A stretch of 64,000 nucleotides of DNA, from NCBI GenBank assembly GCA_016928435.1, contig JAFGKT010000034.1, positions 1-64,000 of the forward strand, given 5' to 3'. This document shows positions 51,246 to 60,118 of this stretch, in pieces. Below the pieces are notes generated by a model. It saw nothing but the letters and a program-made list of their open reading frames with translations. It was not told the DNA's origin and did not search any database. Source of the stretch: Sedimentisphaerales bacterium. GTDB lineage: Bacteria; Planctomycetota; Phycisphaerae; Sedimentisphaerales; SM23-30. Position 1 is the first letter of the stretch, and each line of letters begins with the position of its first letter. The position numbers and the translations under genes were made by a program.

Positions 51246-54086
51246 TTAGTCGATAGGCTGTTGCCAGTCTTTGCTGAAGGGCCCCAAATCTTCGATGTTG
51301 GTTGTTCCGTTACGTGTAGTATCAGAGGGGGCCAGTGGATCGTTGACCAGCCAAGAACTAACAAATGATATCAAGTCGATTTCATCCACGGTGTTGTTAT
51401 TGTCTAGGTCAGCGGCGCTGCCGACGGTAGAGTTGGACATGGATGCTTGGCGCGTGTTGCCGTACAGGCCGAGATTTATTCTCCTGCCATGCGGCCATAA
51501 TTCTGTCGTCCAAGTAGAATTGGGATTGCCCGCGTCAACGCAAGAACTGGTTAAAACATCATAAACCCATTGATTGCCTTGAGCGTCCCATCGGCCTGCC
51601 TGAGATTGCAAATGATAATCGCCGTCAACCCACGTGTCATCATCCGGGTTTGCGGGAGTACCGTTGTCGTCCCAGGAACCGTTGTCAGCGAACAGAGGAT
51701 CGCCATCAATGTTGTAAGCCGCTTGCGGCATGTTGCTGTTTATCTGAACAGCACCGCTGTATGAAGTCGCGGTATCGCTGTCGTAGTAATCGCTGTTAGG
51801 ATTATTGTAGAACGAATTGTAGTTCACGCATGGGTCAGCGGTTGAACCGGACTCTGCGATGGCGTGGTTGTTATTTTGGGTAAATATGCAATTCTCGACT
51901 GACGGGGCGGATTCATAACAGTAAATTCCGCCGCCGGACCCTTCGGTGGTATTGTTATTAATCACACAGTTAGTTACGGAGTAAGAAGCGGTGGAGCTGT
52001 ATATTCCGCCCCCGGCCGTAACGGAGCTGTTCGCCGTAAAACGACAGTGCCCAATAGTTGCCGAAGAAAGCTTGATGTAAATTCCGCCCCCGGCATTATC
52101 AGCGTCGTTATCAATAAATACCGAGTTGCTGATGGTCGGCGCCGAAGAAGCACGCAATTGGATCGCTCCGCCAAAATGAATTGCGTAGTTTTGGTAAAAA
52201 ACGCAATTTTCGATGGTGGGATCGGCGGTGAAGCAGACGATGGCGCCGCCGCCGGTGTTGCTGCCGGTTGCTTGGTTGTAGGTGAAAACGCAATTCCGAA
52301 TGACCGGGGCGACCAAACTGAGATACATTGCGCCACCTTCGAATGTCGAACCTCTAGTAATAGTAAACCCATCGATAACCGATTCATCGGTTGTGTTGTT
52401 TTCGAGGAAGAAAGCGCGATTGCCGAACTCGCAATCAATAACGCAGTTCTGCGAGCCGTTTTGGCTTTGCAGGGTAAGGTTTTTGCCGTTGAAACTGATA
52501 CCGGTGTTGCCGCTGCCGGTGTAGGTGCCGTCCAGTACTATGACGGTTCCATTGGCCGGTATCATATCCACAGCCTCTTGGATGGAATCATAGGGATAAG
52601 TGACAGATCCGTCTTCGAGCGGTTCCCCGGGGCCGTCGTCATCAACGTAAAGTACCGGCGGTATCATAGCAAACTCAACAGTGACGGTCTTGCTGGAGTT
52701 CATAGTCACTTGGTTAATCGTGCTTCTACTGGTATCGTCATCGGTACCGGTCCATTGATACACACGATAACCGGTATCGGGTGTGGCGGTCAGATCAACA
52801 GGGGTATCCTGGCCGTAACTTCCGGATGTAGGATATATAGTGCCGTGTCCACCAACAACGCTTGCGGTTAGTTCATATAATGCCGCCGGCGGATCAGGAT
52901 AATGATAGCCGATATCTACGGTGAGAACATCATACACGCTGTCGATCCTAGTGGTGCGGTTGTTGAGCCCAAGGTTGATCGCGGTATCTGAGCCGCTGTT
53001 GATGCACGGACTGTGGCCCAGAGTCCCAGCCCCTACTTGGCTGAGATAGTAGTCGCCCCATGGCCCGGTCAAAAACAACGGATCGCCGTCAATATTGTCA
53101 TGCGCGTTTGCTACATTTATGTTTATGTCAAAAGCGCCCGTCCACTGCCAGGTGTCTTGATCTCTATAATCAGCGACAGAGTTATTGTAAAAATGACAAT
53201 AGGACACTGCTGGGTCAGCACTAGATCCATCTTCGTACACAGCAAAGTTGGTATTGTTGGCAAAAATAGTATCGGTAATGGTCGGCGAAGTTGAGCTATA
53301 ATAACTGTAACAATATATACCCCCGCCGCCATTATATCCAGCAGTGTTACCTACTATTGTGCAATTACCAATGCTGGGATTTGCGCCGTTGTCACAGAAT
53401 ATAGCGCCGCCTTTTTGCACAGCCGAATTGTTGCTCAAGAGACAGTTCTTAATCGTTGGATTCATATAAGGATCACAATATATACCCCCGCCGCTTTCGC
53501 CGGCTGTATTGTTGTCTATGACACAGTTTTGAACTGTGGGTGAATTAGAACCACCAATACTAATCCCTGCCCCCAACGTTGCTGTGCATTCCGTTATCGT
53601 ACAATCGGTAATAAGCGAAGTAGTATCCACGCAGGTAATCCCAGCGCCTCTATAAGCACTGCTGTCTTGGATTATACAGTTTTGAATAGTCGGACAAGTG
53701 GAACCATCCCACCCGCCGTTGATATTAATGGCGTTATTCGTCGCGTGGGTTATCGTAAAGCCATCCACCACCGCTGCCGCCGGTTCACCCGTCATAAAGA
53801 AATTAAACGCCGTCGAGTTCGCAGCATTTTGACAATCGATAATGCAATTATCGGGACCGTTTTCGCTTTGCACGGTTATAGTTTTTCCAGCGAAATCAAG
53901 ATTGGTGTTATCGGTCCCTGTGTAAATTCCATCTTTTACGATTACCACATCACCATTGCCTGCCGCAGTAATGGCTGAGCGAATGTTAGAGTATGGCTGC
54001 CCCGTACCAACCCAGAGATCGCCGGCGTAGGCTGACGCTGCAAATAATGACAAAACCAGCATTAACATAGATTTTCTTGAAATCAT
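51246..54086 (-). CDS. Secreted right-handed beta-helix protein with InlB-like repeat and dockerin-like end
   Basis: A 946-residue exported protein with a signal peptide (cleavage near AYA/G, residue 21). Two parallel beta-helix halves (about 25-400 and 480-850) share repeated coils such as NCIIDCQ, GGGIYC and CVINNNT. They are separated by a small bacterial InlB-type repeat (YRVYQWTGT...TVTVEF). The C-terminus has a dockerin-like calcium loop DLDNNNTVDEIDL and a poorer second one (TRNGTTNIEDL). The start at 54086 is chosen because AAGGA stands 9 bases upstream; a longer frame would add 18 residues before the signal peptide. It resembles Chlamydia-Pmp-like and pectate-lyase-fold proteins, possibly binding or cleaving polysaccharide. 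No catalytic residues are assignable. Confidence 0.82.
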   Translation of the reverse strand: MISRKSMLMLVLSLFAASAYAGDLWVGTGQPYSNIRSAITAAGNGDVVIVKDGIYTGTDNTNLDFAGKTITVQSENGPDNCIIDCQNAANSTAFNFFMTGEPAAAVVDGFTITHATNNAININGGWDGSTCPTIQNCIIQDSSAYRGAGITCVDTTSLITDCTITECTATLGAGISIGGSNSPTVQNCVIDNNTAGESGGGIYCDPYMNPTIKNCLLSNNSAVQKGGAIFCDNGANPSIGNCTIVGNTAGYNGGGGIYCYSYYSSTSPTITDTIFANNTNFAVYEDGSSADPAVSYCHFYNNSVADYRDQDTWQWTGAFDININVANAHDNIDGDPLFLTGPWGDYYLSQVGAGTLGHSPCINSGSDTAINLGLNNRTTRIDSVYDVLTVDIGYHYPDPPAALYELTASVVGGHGTIYPTSGSYGQDTPVDLTATPDTGYRVYQWTGTDDDTSRSTINQVTMNSSKTVTVEFAMIPPVLYVDDDGPGEPLEDGSVTYPYDSIQEAVDMIPANGTVIVLDGTYTGSGNTGISFNGKNLTLQSQNGSQNCVIDCEFGNRAFFLENNTTDESVIDGFTITRGSTFEGGAMYLSLVAPVIRNCVFTYNQATGSNTGGGAIVCFTADPTIENCVFYQNYAIHFGGAIQLRASSAPTISNSVFIDNDADNAGGGIYIKLSSATIGHCRFTANSSVTAGGGIYSSTASYSVTNCVINNNTTEGSGGGIYCYESAPSVENCIFTQNNNHAIAESGSTADPCVNYNSFYNNPNSDYYDSDTATSYSGAVQINSNMPQAAYNIDGDPLFADNGSWDDNGTPANPDDDTWVDGDYHLQSQAGRWDAQGNQWVYDVLTSSCVDAGNPNSTWTTELWPHGRRINLGLYGNTRQASMSNSTVGSAADLDNNNTVDEIDLISFVSSWLVNDPLAPSDTTRNGTTNIEDLGPFSKDWQQPID

Positions 54087-54502
54087 GATATAGATCCTTA
54101 TGTCGCGACCAAAACCCACAAAGATTCCCGTGACTTCCAACCCCAGCGATTCTAGGGCAAGTTATGGTCTTTTAAGGGCCTAGAAATAGACAGGCAGTCT
54201 TCTAATAACTCAATATTTGGAATTGATACCACTTACCCACCATCGGTAGGATGGGTAACGGAGTTAAACACTTTTTGATACCAAGTTTAGCAATAGATTG
54301 GACCACGACTGGGCCAGTCCTGGCGATTCTCTTTTCTGCGTTAATACCAGCTATTTAGAGTTTGGATTGCGTTTAGCGCTTGGGGGTGTTATTCTGCTTT
54401 CATAGCGTTGGATTCCAAGTGAAATGACGCAACGCAAGCCTATTCCGATACGCTATAAATAAGCTGGGTATCTAATCGCATTATCTATTATACAAAAATG
54501 TG
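54087..54502. other. Intergenic region between divergent genes
   Basis: AT-rich and without a gene. TTACCCA (54233-54239) pairs with TGGGTAA (54252-54258) as a hairpin, and a GACTG-ggc-CAGTC palindrome lies near 54308. Promoters for both neighbours are expected here but cannot be placed. Confidence 0.4.
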
Positions 54503-55246
54503 ATGGCTAAATCAAGAAACGTGATTATGGCAGAAACCGCGGACTTAGCGGCCGAAAGAGCGGCGAGTATAGTACGCGCAATTTTCATCGAAGCGATAAC
54601 ATCGCAAGGATTTTGCAATTGGGCGGTTTGCGGAGGCAATACGCCGCGGACAACTTATAAGCTGCTGGCGGAAAGGTCTGTGGATGATAGTATCGCATGG
54701 GATAAGGTGCGATTTTTCTGGGGTGATGAAAGAGATGTTCCAGCCGATGATCAACAAAGTAATTACCGGATGCTCAAAGAAACGCTGTTGGATCATTTAG
54801 CAATAGATCATGCTAATGTGTATCCGATGCCGGCCGATACAGCGGATATTGATGCAGCAGCGCGGGAATATGAACAGCAGATAAGACAGTTGCTCCCAAC
54901 CGGAAATGACGGCATCCCACAATTCGATCTTGTTATGCTAGGCATGGGCGCCGACGGCCACACAGCAAGCCTCTTTCCCAATCTGCCCATCCTCGATGAA
55001 ACCAACCGCCTTGTTGCCTCGTGCTATGTTCCAACTATGAAGCGTCGCCGAATGACCTTTACGTTCCCGCTAATCAACGCCGCACGCCATGTCTTGATGC
55101 TGATAACTGGTGATGATAAAGCCGAGGTGGTCCGCCGCGTTTTTACCGACAACGACCAATCACTACCCGCCGCCAAGGTCAATCCTCGACACGGAAAACT
55201 CACCATTGTACTCGACAACACGGCCGCGAGAGTCCTGGAAAGCTAA
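54503..55246 (+). CDS. pgl: 6-phosphogluconolactonase
   Basis: Hydrolyses 6-phosphogluconolactone in the oxidative pentose phosphate pathway. The 247-residue protein is the DevB/SOL type. Family motifs are GGNTPRTTYKLLA, FFWGDERDVPADDQQSNYRM, LVMLGMGADGHTASLFP (active-site region) and RRRMTFTFPLINAA. The ATG at 54503 is preferred over the adjoining in-frame GTG. Glucose-6-phosphate dehydrogenase is not in the window. Confidence 0.92.
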   Translation: MAKSRNVIMAETADLAAERAASIVRAIFIEAITSQGFCNWAVCGGNTPRTTYKLLAERSVDDSIAWDKVRFFWGDERDVPADDQQSNYRMLKETLLDHLAIDHANVYPMPADTADIDAAAREYEQQIRQLLPTGNDGIPQFDLVMLGMGADGHTASLFPNLPILDETNRLVASCYVPTMKRRRMTFTFPLINAARHVLMLITGDDKAEVVRRVFTDNDQSLPAAKVNPRHGKLTIVLDNTAARVLES

Positions 55247-55276
55247 CCAACCAATTTCGCAAATACGGAGACCCCA

Positions 55277-55624
55277 ATGATAGTTGGACTAGACATCGAC
55301 GACACCATTACTCGTCATCCGGAGTTCTTTTCGTTACTGAGCCAAGCCTTGATCTCCGCCGGGCACAAGGTCATCATAATCACATTTCGCGAAGACTGCG
55401 AATCAGCCCAAAACGATCTGCAAAAATGGAATATCGCTTATTCCAAGTTGGTACTGTCAAGTTTAGATGCTTGTTTTGAGTATGGTGTTTACGAATGGAA
55501 GTCCGCCATGTGCCGTGAGTATGGCGTTGAAGTTTTCTTCGAGGATGACCCCAAGGTAATCCAACACGTCGCCGATGAAACTCTATGCCTAATGCCCGTC
55601 AACAAAAACGCCGAGGTAGCATAG
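55277..55624 (+). CDS. Small HAD-superfamily hydrolase
   Basis: A 115-residue protein with the HAD nucleophile motif LDIDDT (Asp6, Asp8) at its start and a second motif FFEDDPKVI near residue 92. It lacks a cap domain and is shorter than most HAD enzymes, like small phosphatases of the 5'-nucleotidase-like or uncharacterised HAD groups. GGAG lies close before the ATG. It follows pgl by 30 bp and may share its message. Confidence 0.78.
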   Translation: MIVGLDIDDTITRHPEFFSLLSQALISAGHKVIIITFREDCESAQNDLQKWNIAYSKLVLSSLDACFEYGVYEWKSAMCREYGVEVFFEDDPKVIQHVADETLCLMPVNKNAEVA

Positions 55625-56095
55625 TTAGTTCAGATGCGCAATGGCAGCGTTCAAAACCGTAGCAAAAGTAACCCACCCCCAATAAGGCACCAACAACAAC
55701 GCCGCCCATTTTGAACATCGCCAAAACACCGCAATCGTCAAACCAATCAAAATCCACAACACAACAATAACCACCAGGCCCACCCCAGGCATCTGCAAGC
55801 CAAAAAAAACCGGCGTCCACGACGCGTTCACAATCAACTGCGCCACAAATACCATAATTGCCAATCTAACGCCGCGTCGCCCCCAACCTAACTTCCAAAC
55901 CAAAAACAACGACACTCCCATCATGCTGTACAACACCGTCCAGACCGGCCCAAACAGCCAGCCCGGAGGCATAAACCATGGCTTATTCAAACCATTGTAC
56001 CACTCGCTCCGAAATTCTCCCCCTATAAACATCGACAAAAGCGGAGCAGCATAACATATCACCAAACTGAAAATAAGTTTTAACAGCGTCTTCAT
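55625..56095 (-). CDS. tspO: TspO/MBR-family membrane protein
   Basis: A 156-residue membrane protein with five hydrophobic helices and the family signature WYNGLNKPWFMPPGWLFGPVWTVLYSMMG. TspO binds porphyrins and related ligands and is linked to tetrapyrrole and light or oxidative responses. The start at 56095 (ATG) is preferred to an in-frame TTG two codons upstream. It is the last gene of a minus-strand run with the epimerase, peroxiredoxin, photolyase and two PPOX proteins, 17 bp after the epimerase. Confidence 0.9.
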   Translation of the reverse strand: MKTLLKLIFSLVICYAAPLLSMFIGGEFRSEWYNGLNKPWFMPPGWLFGPVWTVLYSMMGVSLFLVWKLGWGRRGVRLAIMVFVAQLIVNASWTPVFFGLQMPGVGLVVIVVLWILIGLTIAVFWRCSKWAALLLVPYWGWVTFATVLNAAIAHLN

Positions 56096-56112
56096 AGCCA
56101 AACCACTTCTTT

Positions 56113-57048
56113 CTAAGTTGCGTTCTGTCCTAACAAATCATCTAATGCCTCAGCCAAATCAGCAAACTGAAAGCTATAGCCAGCGTTCAATAGCCTCTGG
56201 GCTGTTACGCGTTGTCCCGCCAAAAGCATCTCTCTTGCCATCTCCGAACCAAAAGCTAACTTCAACATAAAGCCAGGTGTACGAAATATTGTCGGCCGAT
56301 GTATCGTACGCCCAAGCACCCGAGCGAATTCCGCCACTTGCACCGCACCAGGACTAACCAAATTAAAAACCCCATCGACCCGCGTATCTTCCAAAGCGAA
56401 TCTAATCACGCCGATCACATCCGCCAAATGAACCCAACTTAACCACTGCCGCCCGCTGCCCCAAGGCCCACCTAAACCTTTACGAAAAACCCCCAATAGA
56501 TGGCTCAGCATCCCTCCGCTGTTGCCCAACACCACACCAAAACGCAGCACAACCAAACGCACGCCATACTCGCACACATCATCAACCGACGCTTCCCATT
56601 GCTGCGCGACCTCAGCAAGAAATCCATCGCCCGCCCCCGCGGCTTCATCCAGCAACGCATCACCGCGACTCCCATATATCCCAATAGCCGATGCCTGAAC
56701 CCAAACTTCAGGTTTATGCACAGCCTGTCTAATTGATTCCAAAAGAACCGTACCAGCCTGAATGCGACTGTCCAGAATACGTTCCTTCTTCTCCGCCGTC
56801 CAACGCCCATTCGCCAGGTTTTCCCCCGCCAAGTTAATAATCGCAAACGCGCCATCCACTTCAGTTACCCAATCACCCACATTCGCGCCATCCCATCTAA
56901 CAATCTTGATCGCCTCTGACTTTACATCCCCTTCGTGTTGCGCGCGACGAGAAAGAATCACCACGTTATGCCCAGCATCCACCAACGATCGACATAACGC
57001 CGAACCAATAAATCCCGTCCCGCCCGTAATGACAATACGTTTACTCAT
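56113..57048 (-). CDS. NAD(P)-dependent epimerase-like protein, TIGR01777/SDR39U1 type
   Basis: A 311-residue extended SDR protein. The Rossmann signature ITGGTGFIGSALCRSL opens the protein. IINLAGENLANGRWTAEKKERILDSRI is characteristic of the YfcH/SDR39U1 group. WLSWVHLADVIGVIRF and the C-terminal segment after GVFNLVSPGAVQV also match. The biochemical role of this family is not settled. Here it sits among light and oxidative-stress genes. It starts 38 bp after the peroxiredoxin gene. Confidence 0.9.
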   Translation of the reverse strand: MSKRIVITGGTGFIGSALCRSLVDAGHNVVILSRRAQHEGDVKSEAIKIVRWDGANVGDWVTEVDGAFAIINLAGENLANGRWTAEKKERILDSRIQAGTVLLESIRQAVHKPEVWVQASAIGIYGSRGDALLDEAAGAGDGFLAEVAQQWEASVDDVCEYGVRLVVLRFGVVLGNSGGMLSHLLGVFRKGLGGPWGSGRQWLSWVHLADVIGVIRFALEDTRVDGVFNLVSPGAVQVAEFARVLGRTIHRPTIFRTPGFMLKLAFGSEMAREMLLAGQRVTAQRLLNAGYSFQFADLAEALDDLLGQNAT

Positions 57049-57087
57049 GCTGTCTATTCACACCTTAAAGTGCCGGAGAATCAAATT

Positions 57088-57549
57088 CTACTTTAGAGCA
57101 GCCAGCGCATTAGGCACCGTAGCTTCCGGCTTCACTTTGTACCAAGCCTGCATTACTTTGCCTTGTTCGTCGATGAGAAACGACGAACGAATAATCCCCT
57201 CGTACTTTTTGCCGTACATCGACTTTTCCCCCCAAGCGCCATAAGCCTCAGCTACTTTATGGTCCGCGTCGCTAAGCAGCGTGAAACCAAGTTCGTATTT
57301 GGCGTCAAACTTCTTCTGCTTGTCAGGCAAGTCCGGACTAACCCCAACCGCCGCGATATTTTGCTTTTTCAAATCCTTCATCGACTCACTGATACTGCAA
57401 GCCTGCTTGGTACAACCGGGTGTGTCAGCCTTGGGATAGAAATACAACAACAGCCTTTTGCCTTTGAAATCCGCAAGTTTCACTTTTTTACCCGCCTGAT
57501 CCATAAGAGCGAAATTAGGCGCCTTACTTCCAGTTTTCAACTCTGCCAT
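57088..57549 (-). CDS. bcp: Thiol peroxidase Bcp (peroxiredoxin Q)
   Basis: Reduces hydroperoxides with thioredoxin as donor. The 153-residue length is typical. The peroxidatic Cys is in DTPGCTKQACS, and the resolving Cys is five residues later (CTKQAC), as in atypical two-Cys Bcp proteins. LLLYFYPKADTPGCT and FLIDEQGKV are further family features. GGAGG lies 7-8 bases before the ATG. Confidence 0.95.
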   Translation of the reverse strand: MAELKTGSKAPNFALMDQAGKKVKLADFKGKRLLLYFYPKADTPGCTKQACSISESMKDLKKQNIAAVGVSPDLPDKQKKFDAKYELGFTLLSDADHKVAEAYGAWGEKSMYGKKYEGIIRSSFLIDEQGKVMQAWYKVKPEATVPNALAALK

Positions 57550-57589
57550 GATTATATCCTCCGTTTATGAAAGCTCATCGATCTGTAAT

Positions 57590-58954
57590 CTACTCTCGCA
57601 CAAGTTTCTCTATTCTCGCCACATAAGCATCAGCGTCGAACTTCCGCTTCAGCCCATTGGCATTCATATAACGAACACTGCCGAAGATCGGCCGTGATGC
57701 CCAAGGACGGTCATGTTTGCCAAAACACCATGCCACCCCCGCATAACCATTGGCGTCGCGACCGTCGAGTTCGTATTTGTCGTTCAAATAAACCGCGGTC
57801 GCAAAAGCTCTTTGAGGCCGGCTAGACCATTCAAGAATCTTCTTGCCCCAATACATGCGCATATACCCGTGCATCTTACCCGTATGCACCATCTCCAACT
57901 GAGCCGCGTTCCAATAAGGATCATGAGTTTTCGCGTTCTCCAACTGAGAACGACTATACACATACGATCTTTTGTCCGGCATATGAGCTTTGAGATTGGC
58001 CTTGGCCCAGTTCGGCAAACAAGCGAAAGAACAATAATCATTGTTATAATGAACAAAGTTGATCGCCAATTCCCGCCGCACAATCAGTTCTTCCAAATAC
58101 GCGTCTTTACCAGGGCTCTGCGCAGCGTGTACCTGCAAAGCGACATACAAAGGCGATATCTGACCAAAATGCAAGTAAGGACTAAAATTAGATAAAACTT
58201 CCGCGTTAGGGTCGTTCTTACGCTCAGCATACAAATCCAACTTAGCAGCAATGAACTGCCTTAAATGTTTCTTGCCTTCATTTGTCCCGCCTCGAAACGT
58301 ATCTACTCGTTTCACGCTTCTGTCAATGTCAAGTCGGCCGATCGCCCGATCAACATCTTCAACATCAAAACTGTCAAAATCAGATGCTTGCAATCGATTC
58401 CGCAACTTCGTTGTTTTTAATGGCACCAAATACTTTTCAAGCAACCGCTGAATTCTAGGCCGAAGCGCCGCCGCGGAATACGCTTCTTTACCCAATGCCT
58501 GTTCCACCGGAACAACAACATCAGATTCCACCTGCACCAAAGGGCAACCAATATTTCGCGCCACATACTTGCGCCATTTTCGCTGGATCGCCAAATACCC
58601 TCTATCCGTAACCACCACACACGCCTTTTCGGCCCATCGTACAGCCGTATCCTCGGGCGACTGATGCTCAACCACCATCACAATACCCCGCTTTGCCAAC
58701 ACCTTTTGCGTTTCAGCCAAACCCTCCAGCATAAAATAATAATGCCGTTCGTTAGCCCCCGGGTATCGATCCGTAATCCCAAAAACAACCAGCAAAGGTT
58801 TACCGATACTGTTCGCTTGCCGGACCGCGTACTCCAAAGCGTGATTGTACTCCGCTCGCTGCGAAGCCTGCATCCAATAAAGAACATAATCCCCCAGCCG
58901 CTCACACTTATCGTTTAAGAATTGCACTCGTTCTTTTTGAATCATGGCCCACAC
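57590..58954 (-). CDS. phr: Class II CPD photolyase
   Basis: Repairs cyclobutane pyrimidine dimers using light and FAD. The 454-residue protein has the class II photolyase arrangement: YVLYWMQASQRAEYNHALEYA at the start and DPYWNAAQLEMVHTGKMHGYMRMYWGKKILEW in the FAD-binding helical domain. The C-terminal segment is DGRDANGYAGVAWCFGKHDRPW. GTG at 58954 has GGAG 10 bases upstream; an ATG three codons later (58945) is an alternative. It begins 3 bp after the PPOX gene, so the two are probably co-transcribed. Confidence 0.92.
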   Translation of the reverse strand: MWAMIQKERVQFLNDKCERLGDYVLYWMQASQRAEYNHALEYAVRQANSIGKPLLVVFGITDRYPGANERHYYFMLEGLAETQKVLAKRGIVMVVEHQSPEDTAVRWAEKACVVVTDRGYLAIQRKWRKYVARNIGCPLVQVESDVVVPVEQALGKEAYSAAALRPRIQRLLEKYLVPLKTTKLRNRLQASDFDSFDVEDVDRAIGRLDIDRSVKRVDTFRGGTNEGKKHLRQFIAAKLDLYAERKNDPNAEVLSNFSPYLHFGQISPLYVALQVHAAQSPGKDAYLEELIVRRELAINFVHYNNDYCSFACLPNWAKANLKAHMPDKRSYVYSRSQLENAKTHDPYWNAAQLEMVHTGKMHGYMRMYWGKKILEWSSRPQRAFATAVYLNDKYELDGRDANGYAGVAWCFGKHDRPWASRPIFGSVRYMNANGLKRKFDADAYVARIEKLVRE

Positions 58955-58956
58955 GC

Positions 58957-59415
58957 CTAATCCGCTCCGCCCGGATCAAAATCAGTTGCCTCTTGGAAGT
59001 GATTCACCACCACATACTTCTCAACCGTCACCGCAAGCAAAGCACAATCCGCACCCGCGATAAACTCCGCTAGATTAGGATGCTTCTGCAGATATAGTTT
59101 AAGATGCGTCTCTTCGGAAGTTTTCGCGATTTCCCTTACTTTGCCCACAGCGGTAGCAGCAGTGATGGCGTTGAATTCCTTGGCGCCTTTACAACGGTTA
59201 TCTATCAGCAAAGCAACCTGTCCTTCAGCAACGATGTTGGCGTACTTTCTGGTGCCGCGAGACGTAGCGAAGATGATCTCCTTAATATCCTTAGTCGCCG
59301 CAAAAGCCACTAAGCTGCCGTAAGAACCTCCCGGCCCGTGCGTGCAAAGCACCGCCAAAGATTCAGTATCGCACAGCTTCGCTAATTGATCTCCCACACT
59401 TGCTTGTTGCCCCAT
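58957..59415 (-). CDS. Pyridoxamine-phosphate-oxidase-like (PPOX) flavin-binding protein, larger
   Basis: A 152-residue split-barrel protein. Conserved features are LAVLCTHGPGGSYGSLVAFAATKD at the start, a KYANIVAEGQVALLIDNR strand pair and a VEKYVVVNHFQEATDF end. Members bind FMN or haem and include pyridoxamine phosphate oxidase-like enzymes. It stands before the photolyase gene (3 bp gap) and 36 bp after the other PPOX gene. GGGAGA lies before the ATG. Confidence 0.82.
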   Translation of the reverse strand: MGQQASVGDQLAKLCDTESLAVLCTHGPGGSYGSLVAFAATKDIKEIIFATSRGTRKYANIVAEGQVALLIDNRCKGAKEFNAITAATAVGKVREIAKTSEETHLKLYLQKHPNLAEFIAGADCALLAVTVEKYVVVNHFQEATDFDPGGAD

Positions 59416-59451
59416 AGCCGTTCTCCCAGGTTCATAACCTCTTGTGAGGCT

Positions 59452-59835
59452 TCAATCATTGTCACCGACCAAAGGCCGAGTCCTATCGACATGAAAACGC
59501 ACCAAGTACGCAGTTTCTTTGCCGCCATCGCTACAGACTTTCTTAGGTCTGCGCCTAAATTTGTTCACTACCTCCGGGTCAAATTCCTCGTCGATTTTGC
59601 TCAGATAAAGACGTATCCCTTTGTATCGGGATTCGCTTTCAATAAACATATAAGCAGCATGAGGGTTGCTCTTGAGATTTTTATAGCTTTTACGGTCGCG
59701 CATAATAAACCCAATCGTTTCATTGTCGAACACATGAGGCCGAGCATACACAGCTAAATTCGTTCTACCATCGGCATCCGCGGTAGATAAAATTCCCGTC
59801 CCAGCAACATCTTGAAAATATTCCAGTAGATCCAT
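59452..59835 (-). CDS. Pyridoxamine-phosphate-oxidase-like (PPOX) flavin-binding protein, smaller
   Basis: A 127-residue split-barrel protein that starts MDLLEYFQDVAGTGILSTADADGRTNLAVYARPHV and carries NLKSNPHAAYMFIE typical of FMN-binding general stress-type proteins. The start at 59835 is chosen because GGGAG lies 9 bases upstream; a longer frame would add 21 residues without similarity. It is the first gene of the minus-strand run leading to the photolyase and TspO genes. Substrate and cofactor are inferred from the fold only. Confidence 0.8.
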   Translation of the reverse strand: MDLLEYFQDVAGTGILSTADADGRTNLAVYARPHVFDNETIGFIMRDRKSYKNLKSNPHAAYMFIESESRYKGIRLYLSKIDEEFDPEVVNKFRRRPKKVCSDGGKETAYLVRFHVDRTRPLVGDND

Positions 59836-59906
59836 TACGTCAAGCTCCCGAGAAATCCATCGATGAAATTTACTCCTAAAACAATTATACGTTACCATTC
59901 TCTATT

Positions 59907-60088
59907 GTCAACTGTCGCAGTTTTGAACGTCAAAATATGCACTCAGAAGTGACTTTCTATCGCATATGTATTTTTGTTCATCTTCGATCACATCTTCGAA
60001 AACGACAAAAAAACAATCAAATCATTCCCAAAGGTACTTCCGTTATGAAACCCGACAATGTAAATCAAGAAAAAGTGCGACATCGCAC
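59907..60088 (-). repeat. 182-bp dispersed 3'-UTR repeat with built-in terminator, copy 3
   Basis: The complement of this stretch aligns with 1462-1643 over exactly 182 positions. It ends on the + strand with GTGCGAcaTCGCAC (60075-60088), so on the minus strand it begins with the hairpin followed by TTTTTCTTG. It lies about 30 bp after the stop codon of the outer-membrane protein gene, in the same orientation relative to that gene as copy 1 has to rhaI. A short frame starting with MKPDNVNQEKVR exists in both, but substitutions do not favour third codon positions. Confidence 0.85.
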
Positions 60089-60118
60089 TTTATTTGCAAC
60101 CGCCAAATATCCCCACGC

